64,000 bases of DNA from Pilasporangium apinafurcum. Taxonomy: Eukaryota > Oomycota > Peronosporomycetes > Pythiales > Pythiaceae. The notes beneath the pieces are model-generated. The model saw nothing but the letters and a program-made list of their open reading frames with translations, searched no databases and was not told the origin of the DNA. How positions within the stretch are numbered: position 1 is the stretch's first letter; each line of letters begins with the position of its first letter. Location: contig BCKE01000076.1 in assembly GCA_001600495.1 (NCBI GenBank), positions 19,362-83,361 of the forward strand, given 5' to 3'. The position numbers were made by a program, and so were the translations under genes. This document shows positions 11,643 through 20,199 of this stretch, piece by piece.

Positions 11643-13042
11643 ATGCTTGCAATTCTCGTTCGCGACAGTGACTATTTCGAAAAGCACCAAGACAAGATAA
11701 TCAAGAGTGCTGTTTCACTGCTGGTTCGTGCAAGCACCCAAACTCAGGATAGCTTATCCGTACTGATCTCCGCGTACTCCGGGTTCAAAAAGTATCCCAT
11801 CCCTGCTGAAAAGACTGTTTGGGTGCAGGAATTATCGGATAGAGTGAGAAATGAGATCGGATCGCTGCCACTCAAGTTGAAGAGGTTTCTGGAATGTTAC
11901 ATACCCTTTCTCCGCACAATGCTGAAAGACATACAAGCTCACGTGGATGATGGAATAAAGGGTTGTCGAATCTGGTCTCTGCTTCCACACAAACATTTCA
12001 AATCCATTTTCATCAAGATCAACACCACCGTCCTAAAGGAACTTGCTAAGGCTTTGGGTGATCCTGTTGAGCTTTACGCCGACAAAGCTGAGTTATGGCG
12101 CACGTACTTCAATATAGATCTTGTGACCAAAGACCAGCGAAAGGAGTTTGAGCACTTCACCTCGACCGATGGTATGCCAGTTAGTGTGACAATCTCCCGT
12201 CCAAAGCTTCTCACGAGAGAGAAAAAAGAGAGATTTTCTCTTGAAGACCGGATCATCGGTTTAGATCCAGGGAGAAAGAAGATCTTCACTGCTGTTGTCT
12301 ACAAAGAAGAAAGCATGGCTACGCTGCAAAAGCCGAAAGGAGAGAACGTGAAGCATGAAGTCATCCACTGATCGAAGGGTCGTTTCTACAGAGAATGCGG
12401 CTACCATAGGCGAACAAAGTTGACCAAAGAGTGGATTGATGCTGAGACTGACATCAAAACCTTCAATGAAAACGTTCCTTCAGCAAAAGTTGCAAAACTT
12501 GTCTCCTATTTGGAACGGGTGAGATTTTGTCTCCTGTATTTGAATCGTCTTCTTGACGTGTATTCATCAAGGAGGATGAAGAGGCTACGATAGNCGACCT
12601 ACATCCGTCGACAACAGACGTACGAGAAGGTAGTCAAGAACCTTACAGGTGGCGATAAACGAACCGTTATCGCGTATGGAGATGCAAGTTTCACAAGCTC
12701 AGCTAAAAGCAATATTGCTGTCCCCACAACGACCCTACGGAAGAAAATTGGTTCCAGATGTCGTGTTGTGCTTGTCACAAGAAGATGAAGGGGTTCGTCC
12801 TTGACGGGAAAGCTGTCAGTAACGATCTTTATGGTGTGCAACACTGCAAAAATAGTGAATACCATCGCACGTTGTGAGGCCGTGACATCAACACCGCAAT
12901 AAACATTTTGAGACTATTCATCGACCAAGTGAAGAAAAAGAGGAGACTCGAGGTGTTCACAAGGAAAAAGAGTGAATTGGTACTCGAAATCAAAAACCGA
13001 GGTGATAAACGGCCTCACTGCTATGATTTCGGAAACGGATGA
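11643..13042 (+). pseudogene. Fanzor (eukaryotic TnpB-like RNA-guided nuclease), decayed
   Basis: A protein of the OrfB/TnpB superfamily, Fanzor type, as carried by eukaryotic transposons; intact members are RuvC-fold nucleases guided by an RNA from the element's end. Visible motifs: RuvC-I IGLDPGRKK with Asp at 12264-12266; YGDASFTSSAKS (about 12670-12705); and RuvC-III GRDINTAINIL with Asp at 12884-12886. The frame is broken: in-frame stops at 12369-12371, at 12591-12593 (next to an ambiguous base N at 12594) and at 12875-12877, where the family has Trp before GRD, plus a frame change near 12775-12785. At that frame change the first zinc-knuckle Cys-x2-Cys and the usual RTSKVC-like motif are missing, so some 13 residues seem deleted. 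In the second knuckle one Cys reads Tyr (HCKNSEYH). The N-terminal third is not recognisable. The last in-frame stop lies 6 nt before the right-end palindrome. It is certainly inactive as read. Confidence 0.78.
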
Positions 13043-13048
13043 GTGTGG

Positions 13049-13106
13049 CCTTTATTCCCCAGGTGTTCTCTACCACGCGCGGTACAGAACACCTGGGGAA
13101 TAAAGG
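13049..13106. repeat. 58-nt near-perfect palindrome at the element's right end
   Basis: Two 26-nt arms (13049-13074 and 13081-13106) are reverse complements with a single mismatch (25 of 26), separated by the 6-nt loop ACGCGC. The outer arm is the right terminal inverted repeat itself; the inner arm is an inverted copy of it. It begins 6 nt after the last stop of the Fanzor frame. It could be a transposon-end structure or the scaffold of the guide RNA, which in this superfamily overlaps the end of the gene and the element's right end. Confidence 0.8.
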
Positions 13107-13110
13107 TTAA

Positions 13111-14183
13111 GCAATATGATTTCTATATGGTATTTTGTTGACTATCATCCTCATTTCCATTCATATAAGAGATGTATCTAAGCATCATATGCAATGCAAT
13201 ACTCTAGATTCAACGTCACGCTTAGATACCAAAGTAAGACAAAATAGCAATAAGAGAACCACTTTGTTTGCTTCGAATCTCCCTACAAATTCACATGCTA
13301 TAAGGACTTGGAAAAGACACTATAGTGGCTTGGAAGAAACTCAAAGTAAACAAAGTTCGTCCCTGAGTTCCCAAATGGTAGCTCATATGATCTCTTTTTT
13401 TATTATCTAGCATATGTTGGATATTAGTGAGGTATCTATGGCTTTGCTTACGTGAATATGGAGGTGGTGCTAAGGATGTTAGTGTATTGAACGTAGATTC
13501 AGATGCCTGTACGTTCAGTTTTGAATCCAATTTTCAGGAACACATGCTGTCTTGGCATAAAAGTGAGATCATGACAATGCCCACGACCAATGAAGCGCAG
13601 TCTTTGATGCATCTTTGTTTACTGAAAGTTGGCAAGAAGTTGAAAAAAAGGACATATGCGCAGACTTTCAAAGCGTCTCACTCTCTACACGTGGCTTGGC
13701 CATCAAGGCTCGAGTCTGTTACCTTACAGTTGAATACAATCAAACCAAAAAAGTCGACGTCATGTCTGAAGTTCCCTGTTATTCCTATCACAATATGCTG
13801 TGACAGTCGTGCGTGGTGCAGGCACATTCCGCAAAGGCGACTGGTGTTGTCGAACACCTGACATTCGTGTGTTTTCACGATGGATGTGCTCGATTGTGTC
13901 CATCTGGATGGGTATCCACACACAGTCGCCTCTACAGATGGGCAAAACATCTTGGTTTTTGCATACTTAACCCAAATAATACTGATACCACATTTTTCAC
14001 CAATAGTATACACGATAACCAAAATAAAATAATTTTATTGGCTAAAAAAGGGTTTGGCTCTGGTCGCAAATGAATGAAGCGTGACGAAGATCCTAAAACG
14101 GCTGCACTCACTCGTCGATTTGCTTGGAAGCGGCCGAGCGAAAGGAGAAGAAAAAGAAAAGATCAGTCAGCGCAAAAGCAACG
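13111..14183. other. Intergenic, with an interrupted coding-like stretch near 13.43-14.07 kb
   Basis: AT-rich up to about 13.4 kb. From 13427 to 14073 two overlapping plus frames of 144 and about 86 codons, plus a 62-codon frame in between, look like pieces of one older coding sequence with frame changes, but I recognise no domain. I list it as unassigned rather than as a gene. Confidence 0.35.
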
Positions 14184-15467
14184 ATGGTCGTGGGTGTCGT
14201 CAATGCCGGTGTGGGCGTTGCTAAGACGTTCGTGGGATTCTACGGCTCGCTCTTGTACTACTGGGTGCGCAAGGGCAGCTACGCTGACTGCCCGTTCTTT
14301 GCTGATGATCTCCATGCGAAAACCTACCTCTACTCGATTGCACTGCTAAATACGTTGTGGGACGAACCACACTACCGCCATCCGAGCTTCTATGTGGATC
14401 TGGTTAAGAACTTGCGCAATGTCGCGATCCCTGGTATGGGTGTGCCGCTGTCAATCATTTCGTATTCGCGACTCTTCCTCTTCCCGTTCCTCTTGTTTGT
14501 TTATCCCGTGCTATGTGCTATTGGTGCATACTTGGAACTCGGTAAAGTGTACGCGAGCCAACAGGGTGGATTGCTGGAACGCTACCTCCGCACTTACAAT
14601 CAGATCTTGGTGCAACCACAGAACTGGTTCAGCTTCTGGCGCACAAATTGCCACTTGGTGAGCCTGCATTCGCTCAAGACGGAAAACTCCCCTGGATATC
14701 TTATGGAAAACAAGTGGGACTTTTTAATTGAAAGTGAAAAACAAAACATTGCTGTGACACCATACTTGAAGACCCCCGGCTCGCTGGTCATCAAGGATCG
14801 CAACGAAGAAGGCGGTATGGGTATCTACATCTTTAAGAACGCAGTGGATGGTGGCGAGTGGATCATTCAAGAAAAACTCGACAATGGACCGTTCTTGAAA
14901 AAATTGCTGCCAGAGGTCGCTCCTCTTTCCACATTCCGTGTGATTACTGCGTCTCGCTATGGTATGGGTCTCTCGGAAGAACAGTTGAACGGTATTGAAG
15001 GTGTCAAGTCGCTCAGTTGCGTGTTCCGTGCTGGATTGGCTGGCGCATCGACCGACCACAAGTCCATCATGTTTGACGTCGACATGGAAACCGGCAAGAT
15101 CTTGAAGGGCTCCACCACGAACCACTGGTACCGCATTGGCCCGCACCATGTGTTCCGTGGCCAAATGACAGTCGGTCACGATATCACCCACCACCCGGAT
15201 ACGGGCGTGCCGATCACTGGCAACGTCATCAAAGAAATCAAACAGATCAAGCAATTGTCCGAAGAAGCGCATTACAAACTGATGAAGGACGTGCCAATCT
15301 GTGGATGGGATGTGGCAATCACGAACAAGGGGGTGTTACTGCTAGAAGTCAACATTTCGTGCAACTTTTTCCGCGGCACGTTTGATCAGCCATGGTACTT
15401 CCAATTCTTGGACGACTACTTCCGTCATTTGGAAAAGTTGCCCACTCCAGACAAGAAGAAGAACTAA
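14184..15467 (+). CDS. ATP-grasp protein of the sugar-transfer-associated type
   Basis: A 427-residue single-exon frame from the ATG at 14184; an in-frame stop lies about 90 nt upstream, and the 20 Lys-rich codons before this ATG contain no other ATG. Residues 1-30 are hydrophobic, and a membrane-spanning segment lies at about 95-125 (FLFPFLLFVYPVLCAIGAYL). The C-terminal half shows ATP-grasp features: a glycine-rich GGMGIYIFK loop, WIIQEKLDNG with the adenine-site Glu, STFRVITA, and the metal-binding C-terminus GWDVAITNKGVLLLEVNIS (D and E/N ligands). This order matches the alpha-L-glutamate-ligase-related family (ATPgrasp_ST) found mainly in bacterial exopolysaccharide clusters. Such enzymes join a carboxylate to an amine through an acyl phosphate; the substrate here is unknown. 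Transfer from bacteria is possible but unproven. Confidence 0.72.
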   Translation: MVVGVVNAGVGVAKTFVGFYGSLLYYWVRKGSYADCPFFADDLHAKTYLYSIALLNTLWDEPHYRHPSFYVDLVKNLRNVAIPGMGVPLSIISYSRLFLFPFLLFVYPVLCAIGAYLELGKVYASQQGGLLERYLRTYNQILVQPQNWFSFWRTNCHLVSLHSLKTENSPGYLMENKWDFLIESEKQNIAVTPYLKTPGSLVIKDRNEEGGMGIYIFKNAVDGGEWIIQEKLDNGPFLKKLLPEVAPLSTFRVITASRYGMGLSEEQLNGIEGVKSLSCVFRAGLAGASTDHKSIMFDVDMETGKILKGSTTNHWYRIGPHHVFRGQMTVGHDITHHPDTGVPITGNVIKEIKQIKQLSEEAHYKLMKDVPICGWDVAITNKGVLLLEVNISCNFFRGTFDQPWYFQFLDDYFRHLEKLPTPDKKKN

Positions 15468-15957
15468 ATGTCTGAAGTGAAGAAAGTGAGGCGATAATCC
15501 TTCATGTTTATATCCGTTGCTTGTTCGCTCAATTTGATTTTTTTAACCAATTGTGCTTGCACATTGACTTGTAAGAGACTGCTCAATCCACATGATCTTC
15601 AGTACTTGGTTACTGATTGTTTTTTCTTAAAACCGTCAACTTTTTTGAGAGGCAAAAAGTAATACCGGTATTCTACTGGTACTTTACTGCGACATACCCG
15701 GTTTCGATGTGGCGAAATAAAGGCCGCTGATTGGTGAGCTGACTCCTCAGACACTACCAATAAGATTCTGGAAGGAGGAAGCGTCAGAATTTCCTTCCTG
15801 CTAAAAGGTCGAAATAAATGGAGATCAGATGATGAAAGAAGAGTGATGTTGTTGATGACGATGAGAAGCAGTCACGACAGTAGACGGAAAGCTCCACCGT
15901 ATAGAAGAGAGGCGCCTCACTACTTAATAACGCAACGCTTTAAGATCCATTGAGATT
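15468..15957. other. Intergenic, promoter side of the F-box/LRR gene
   Basis: About 490 bp between two plus-strand genes. It contains an inverted CCAAT (GATTGGTG, about 15728-15735) some 230 nt before the next ATG. Nothing else stands out. Confidence 0.4.
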
Positions 15958-17145
15958 ATGGATAGTATGGCAATGATGAATGGAATTCCAACCGAGAACG
16001 TCTCATCCAAGCGAAACACCATCAAAAAGACAGCGATGGAAATTGAACAGCAGGCACCTCAGCGTACGCATGGCTCACTGTCAGACCTTCCTGAAGCCAT
16101 GTCGAAGGAGATGTTGAAGTATCTCTCGATTGTAGAGATACTAACGATCGAACAGGTAGATAAAACGTGGGAACGAGTAGTATCGGAGATGGGGTGCTGG
16201 AGAACACTTGTGATCCATCATGACCAAGACGAAGAAAAGAACGACCGTGTAATTGAACAGGTTGCGCGTCGCCATGGTGCTCAAGTAAAACGACTAGAAC
16301 TGGTCGACAGTGTCTTTTCGAATGAATTGATCATGCGAGTGGGGCACTTGTTCACACAAATGAATGAGCTGGTGGTGTCTGGGTGCAAGATGGTGTCGGA
16401 CAAGGCATTTGCCGTGCTTACTCGAGCTTCTCACCAAAGTTTAGTGGAGATTCGCGCAGTAAAGTGTCCCATGCTGACTGATGCATCGCTCGAAATTGTT
16501 AGTAGTTACCAGGGGCAGTCATTGCTTCGCATCGATTTTAGTCACTGCCGATTGCTTACATCCGCTGGTGTTTCCGTACTTGTGGAAAAATGTAAGAAAC
16601 TACAATCTATTGGATTCAAAGGCTGTCCAAAGGTGAATGATGTTGCCATTCTCGCAATTGCAGCACGTTGCAAAAATCTTCAATCATTAGCTGTGGGAGG
16701 AAGTGGAAATGTGACCGACAATGCATTGCACGCCCTGGCAGACGACTGTCGCAGTCTGAAATCATTGGATATTTCACGCAGTAATCCATTTGGAATGGGT
16801 CGTGGTGGTGTGACAGATCAGGGACTGTTGCATTTAGTGACTAACTGCCCGAAGCTCGAGCGGCTGGTTCTGCGTGGCCAAGGACGATTGTCATTGTCCG
16901 TACTGGCGTCATTATCGACCCATTCTCTTAACCTCGAGAGCTTGGACATTGGAGGTTGCCGCAGCATCATGGCTGATCCGGCTGCATTATGTGCAGAGCT
17001 TAAGCGTATGTCGGTATTGCAGAAGTTGAGCGTTTCTTTCTCCCGCGGACTGAGTGAGTCACATATCTCGTCGATTGCAGCGGAATGTCCACAACTGAAG
17101 ACGTTTGATGTCGATGGCGAGCGAATCTCTGTAGTTTGTGCATAG
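15958..17145 (+). CDS. F-box and leucine-rich-repeat protein (AMN1/FBXL type)
   Basis: 395 residues in one exon. Residues about 40-85 (LSDLPEAMSKEMLKYLSIVE through WRTLVI) form an F-box, the Skp1-binding helix bundle of SCF ubiquitin ligases. From about residue 95 onward there are roughly ten cysteine-containing LRRs of the type L-x-x-[LI]-x-[LI]-x-x-C-x-x-[LIV]-[TS]-D-x-[AG]-[LIV], for example LLRIDFSHCRLLTSAGV and LQSIGFKGCPKVNDVAI. The protein most likely recruits a substrate to an SCF ligase through the LRR solenoid. The start was taken at the first ATG; further in-frame ATGs at codons 4, 6 and 7 are possible. Substrate unknown. Confidence 0.85.
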   Translation: MDSMAMMNGIPTENVSSKRNTIKKTAMEIEQQAPQRTHGSLSDLPEAMSKEMLKYLSIVEILTIEQVDKTWERVVSEMGCWRTLVIHHDQDEEKNDRVIEQVARRHGAQVKRLELVDSVFSNELIMRVGHLFTQMNELVVSGCKMVSDKAFAVLTRASHQSLVEIRAVKCPMLTDASLEIVSSYQGQSLLRIDFSHCRLLTSAGVSVLVEKCKKLQSIGFKGCPKVNDVAILAIAARCKNLQSLAVGGSGNVTDNALHALADDCRSLKSLDISRSNPFGMGRGGVTDQGLLHLVTNCPKLERLVLRGQGRLSLSVLASLSTHSLNLESLDIGGCRSIMADPAALCAELKRMSVLQKLSVSFSRGLSESHISSIAAECPQLKTFDVDGERISVVCA

Positions 17146-18871
17146 AATGGAAACGATGAGCAGCAACCAAGCAAAGTATTAATAAGCACTGAAAAGAAAA
17201 CATTAATTATGATATGAAACAAATCACCAGGATGGTCAGGTTGGGCATTAGATGGCGAGGCTCAGTTCTTCGGTGCTATGAATTGTAATGGATAAAATGG
17301 ATTATTAGTCATTATATAACGAAACTCTGTTGTTCCTGGTGTGAACCAAGAATGATGGTCATCTCCAGTTGAAGTTACCATGTTGCAGCTAGTTTGAGAT
17401 ATCGGTCTGTGATGGCAACAGTTCGCACGCAGAAGATCGAGCGATGCCGAAGCGCCAAGGGACAAATGGTGCTGTACAACCCCCTGGCTGTCCCTACACA
17501 AGGTAACATGCGCGCTTTATGATTGTGCAAAGTATAGCGGAAAACACATGAACTTGTTCCTGCTTTCCATAAGTAGTGGTGGATGAATTGGAAAGCATTT
17601 ATGGATTTCACCCGAAAGGTAACTAGCGTTTAGCTTGGAGATCTTTTCGATTATTCATCCCAAGAAGACTGATAGCCGTTCGTGATAATCAGAGGCAGCA
17701 GGATGCCTTGCAGGTAGATGCGTCGATTACTGTAAAGTTACCAGCAATACAGGGACAGAACCAACTAACCAGTTACTACGCTTTTTCGTGCGATATTCAG
17801 ATATTATGATTTCTCAGCGAAAGGGAGAATTCCCACCAGTCGCATTCATGGTGTGGGAATTGGGTGTTAAGCGTTACTCGGTAAACGGCTACGGCTCATT
17901 GTTTGCTTTGCGATAGCTCATTACCAAGTCTTCAAGAGACCAGTCGCCAGAAGCGATTGTTGAAAAGTACGCTTCGATAAAGAATGTCTTGTCAAAATTT
18001 GACTGTGTTCATGGCATTTCCATCTTTCTGTGCTATAGGCTGCGCAAAGTTGAAAAGGCTTTTGAGAATATTTTTGCAATTGCAGTATTACCATTTCTAC
18101 AATTTGGGGAGCTACAATGTCTTTGCATTAAAAATGTATTGCGAATCAAAATTTTCACAGGTAATTGGTGACACTCGGTGAATAAGATTGGGAAGTGTTT
18201 CTCATTATCGAAATGACATGCACATAGCAAATTGCTTGTCATCTGCCACAAGGCTAATGGTAGCACTTGGATCTGGAAGATGCAAAGTTTGCAATCGATG
18301 ATGCGACTTACTTTACTTTAACATAGGCATCTGTTCATGAGAAGCTGTCCTTTCAGATCACCGAGAGAGCTAGAGAAATGAATATGCAGGTATTATGCAC
18401 GAAGATAGCAAAATAATGAAGTGTTCGAATAACGTAACGTGCTCCTTGATCATTCAGATGCACAAACAATTGCTCACGCGCGATCACGCGATGTCGATTC
18501 TAAGAATCAATTTTCAGTTCCTCAGCGCTGATGAATGTGATATGCTTCTTGATCTCTTTGGTACATGATAAATGAGATCTCGTTTACTTTGGAAACTGTG
18601 CTGACCTCGAATGCTCTCCCAAATACAGGAAGTATAGCAGCGCTCTCTCAGGCATCAGTAGCCGATATTTTAGATATCACAGTTTTAAGTTCTTCAGCAG
18701 CACATGCCATCGAGGAGTTTTTTCGTACAGAATACGCAGTTGAGTAAATTGCTCAAGAGCAATGAAATGCCCAACTACCAAACCCTTGAATTTCATGAAT
18801 TTGTGTGGTACACATAGTTTAATTTTGATGTGTGATGCGCCATTCACTTATGTGACCATCATTGCGTGAAA
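17146..18871. other. Long intergenic stretch with possible decayed multi-exon gene (about 17.41-18.18 kb)
   Basis: Between the F-box gene and the Dus gene. An ATG-initiated, 30-codon frame (about 17413 onward) ends in a plausible donor (CAAGGTAACA). From about 17765 to 18176 a plus frame runs about 137 codons with one internal stop and contains FPPVAFMVWELGVKRYSVNGYG, shaped like the core strand of B9 (MKS1/B9D) domains. No family can be fixed. The rest (18.2-18.87 kb) shows only short random frames. Confidence 0.3.
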
Positions 18872-20098
18872 ATGGGTAGCTTCTGGCGGAACTTGGCTAA
18901 GCCTATCTATTGCGTTGCGCCGATGGCGAATGTCACGGACGTAGCTTTTCGCCGTATTATAACCGATCTGGCCAAGCCAACTGTGAGCTATGCTTTTATC
19001 CATTACCTTTATTGCCGATAATTGATGCAGCACCACTAACATATTTTTGCGTAGGTCATGTGGACCGAGTTTGTGAGTTGTGAAGCATTAACTTACGATG
19101 CCGCCTCACGAAAACGCATGATGACAACGCTCATGTATGCAGAACAAGAACGACCTGTCATAGCGCAGCTATTTGGATCAAAGCCAGAGCAGTTCTATGA
19201 GGTATGCATACGTCGGAATTCAATTCGATGTGCAATTTAATTGGCACTTGTTGATATTTGTATTATTACCAATGCAGTCAGCGATGATTGTCCGTGATCT
19301 CGGTTTCGATGGAATTGACATTAACATGGGTTGCCCAGAAACAAATGTCAATAGCCAAGGGAGTGGTGCGTCTTTGATTCTGAACCCGCCATTGGCCGAG
19401 GTAGGATTATTACTTTGAAGAACAGTTGTGATAGATGTTCTACTATGTTTCTTACATCCTTTATTGTCATCTAGAAAATCATCTATGAATGCAAACGCGG
19501 TGCTGGTGACTTACCTGTAACAGTCAAGACTCGCATTGGGTTCCACGAAATCGATTACAAAGACTGGGTCATGCGGCTTCTTGGTACAGAACCGGAAGTA
19601 CTTACTATCCATGGACGAACACGTGACGAAATGTCAAAAGTTCCAGCGCATTGGGATGTAATTGGCGAGATTGTGACGTTGGCGAAAACAATCGGCTCAT
19701 CTACTCTTATCCTTGGGAATGGAGACGTGAAAAATTTAGTAGAGGCACAGCAAAAAGTTGACCAGTATGGTGTTGACGGTGTCATGCTTGGTCGAGCGCT
19801 GTTTGGAAACCCATGGTTATTCCAGGGTCATGTGGACACAAGCCACATTCCGGTCGCAGAAAAGCTCGAGGTTATTCGACGCCATACTCAATACTTTGAA
19901 GAACTGCTCTCAAAGCCAAAATTAGTGGGCTTTCCTCGGATGAAGAAATTTTACGGTGCATACTTGAAAGGAATCCCCAACGCGCGCCATGTCCGCGAGA
20001 AAATGGCTGCTGTGCGAACTCCAGAGGAGGTATACGCCATAATAGATGACTGCCACGCTTACCTGGCTGCACAGGATGCGGAGGCAGTCCAAGCATAA
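18872..20098 (+). CDS. tRNA-dihydrouridine synthase (DusB/nifR3-like)
   Basis: Four exons: 18872-18982, 19055-19201, 19278-19400 and 19475-20098, all joins phase 0, 334 residues. It reduces specific uridines of tRNA to dihydrouridine with FMN and NADPH. Motifs: [15 protein letters not shown] at the N-terminus (FMN-binding strand), [13 protein letters not shown], then [22 protein letters not shown], where the Cys of GCP is the catalytic acid. These are followed by [16 protein letters not shown] and GNGDVKN ... [16 protein letters not shown] (phosphate-binding). The C-terminal helical tRNA-binding domain follows. The length fits a bacterial-type Dus; no zinc finger or dsRBD as in eukaryotic Dus2/Dus3 is present. 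It converges with the minus-strand DusA-like gene 101 bp away. Which uridine it modifies cannot be read from sequence. Confidence 0.88.
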
Positions 20099-20199
20099 CT
20101 TAACAACGAAGAAGAATTCATATTGACATGTAAAGAGATATTCTATGGCCTATGCTCTATTCTAAACCCTCTATTCCCTACGATATGATAGTTTTACTA

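Larger units (their letters stand above)
11266..13110 (+). mobile_element. TIR DNA transposon carrying a Fanzor relic, TTAA (or TA) flanks
   Basis: The left end is TTAA (11266-11269) followed by CCTTTTTCCCCAAGTG; the right end, read on the other strand, is TTAA (13107-13110) followed by CCTTTATTCCCCAGGTG. The two ends align over about 23-26 nt with a few mismatches and small gaps, so they are terminal inverted repeats of a 1,837-bp element (11270-13106). The duplicated target is TTAA if piggyBac-like, or TA if the ends start at ACC as in Tc1/mariner; the sequence cannot separate these. No transposase frame is present, so it was probably moved by another element's enzyme. Its only coding content is a decayed Fanzor gene. 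A TATAAAAG box lies at about 11359, and the right end is a large palindrome. It sits between the minus-strand YiiX-like gene and the ATP-grasp gene. Confidence 0.7.

Noticed and set aside
12074-12289. Minus-strand frame within the Fanzor relic considered as a separate gene
   Set aside because: It is the reverse of the conserved RuvC-I region of the plus-strand relic.
14724-15272. 182-codon minus frame inside the ATP-grasp gene
   Set aside because: No domain; the plus frame has clear family motifs through the same interval.
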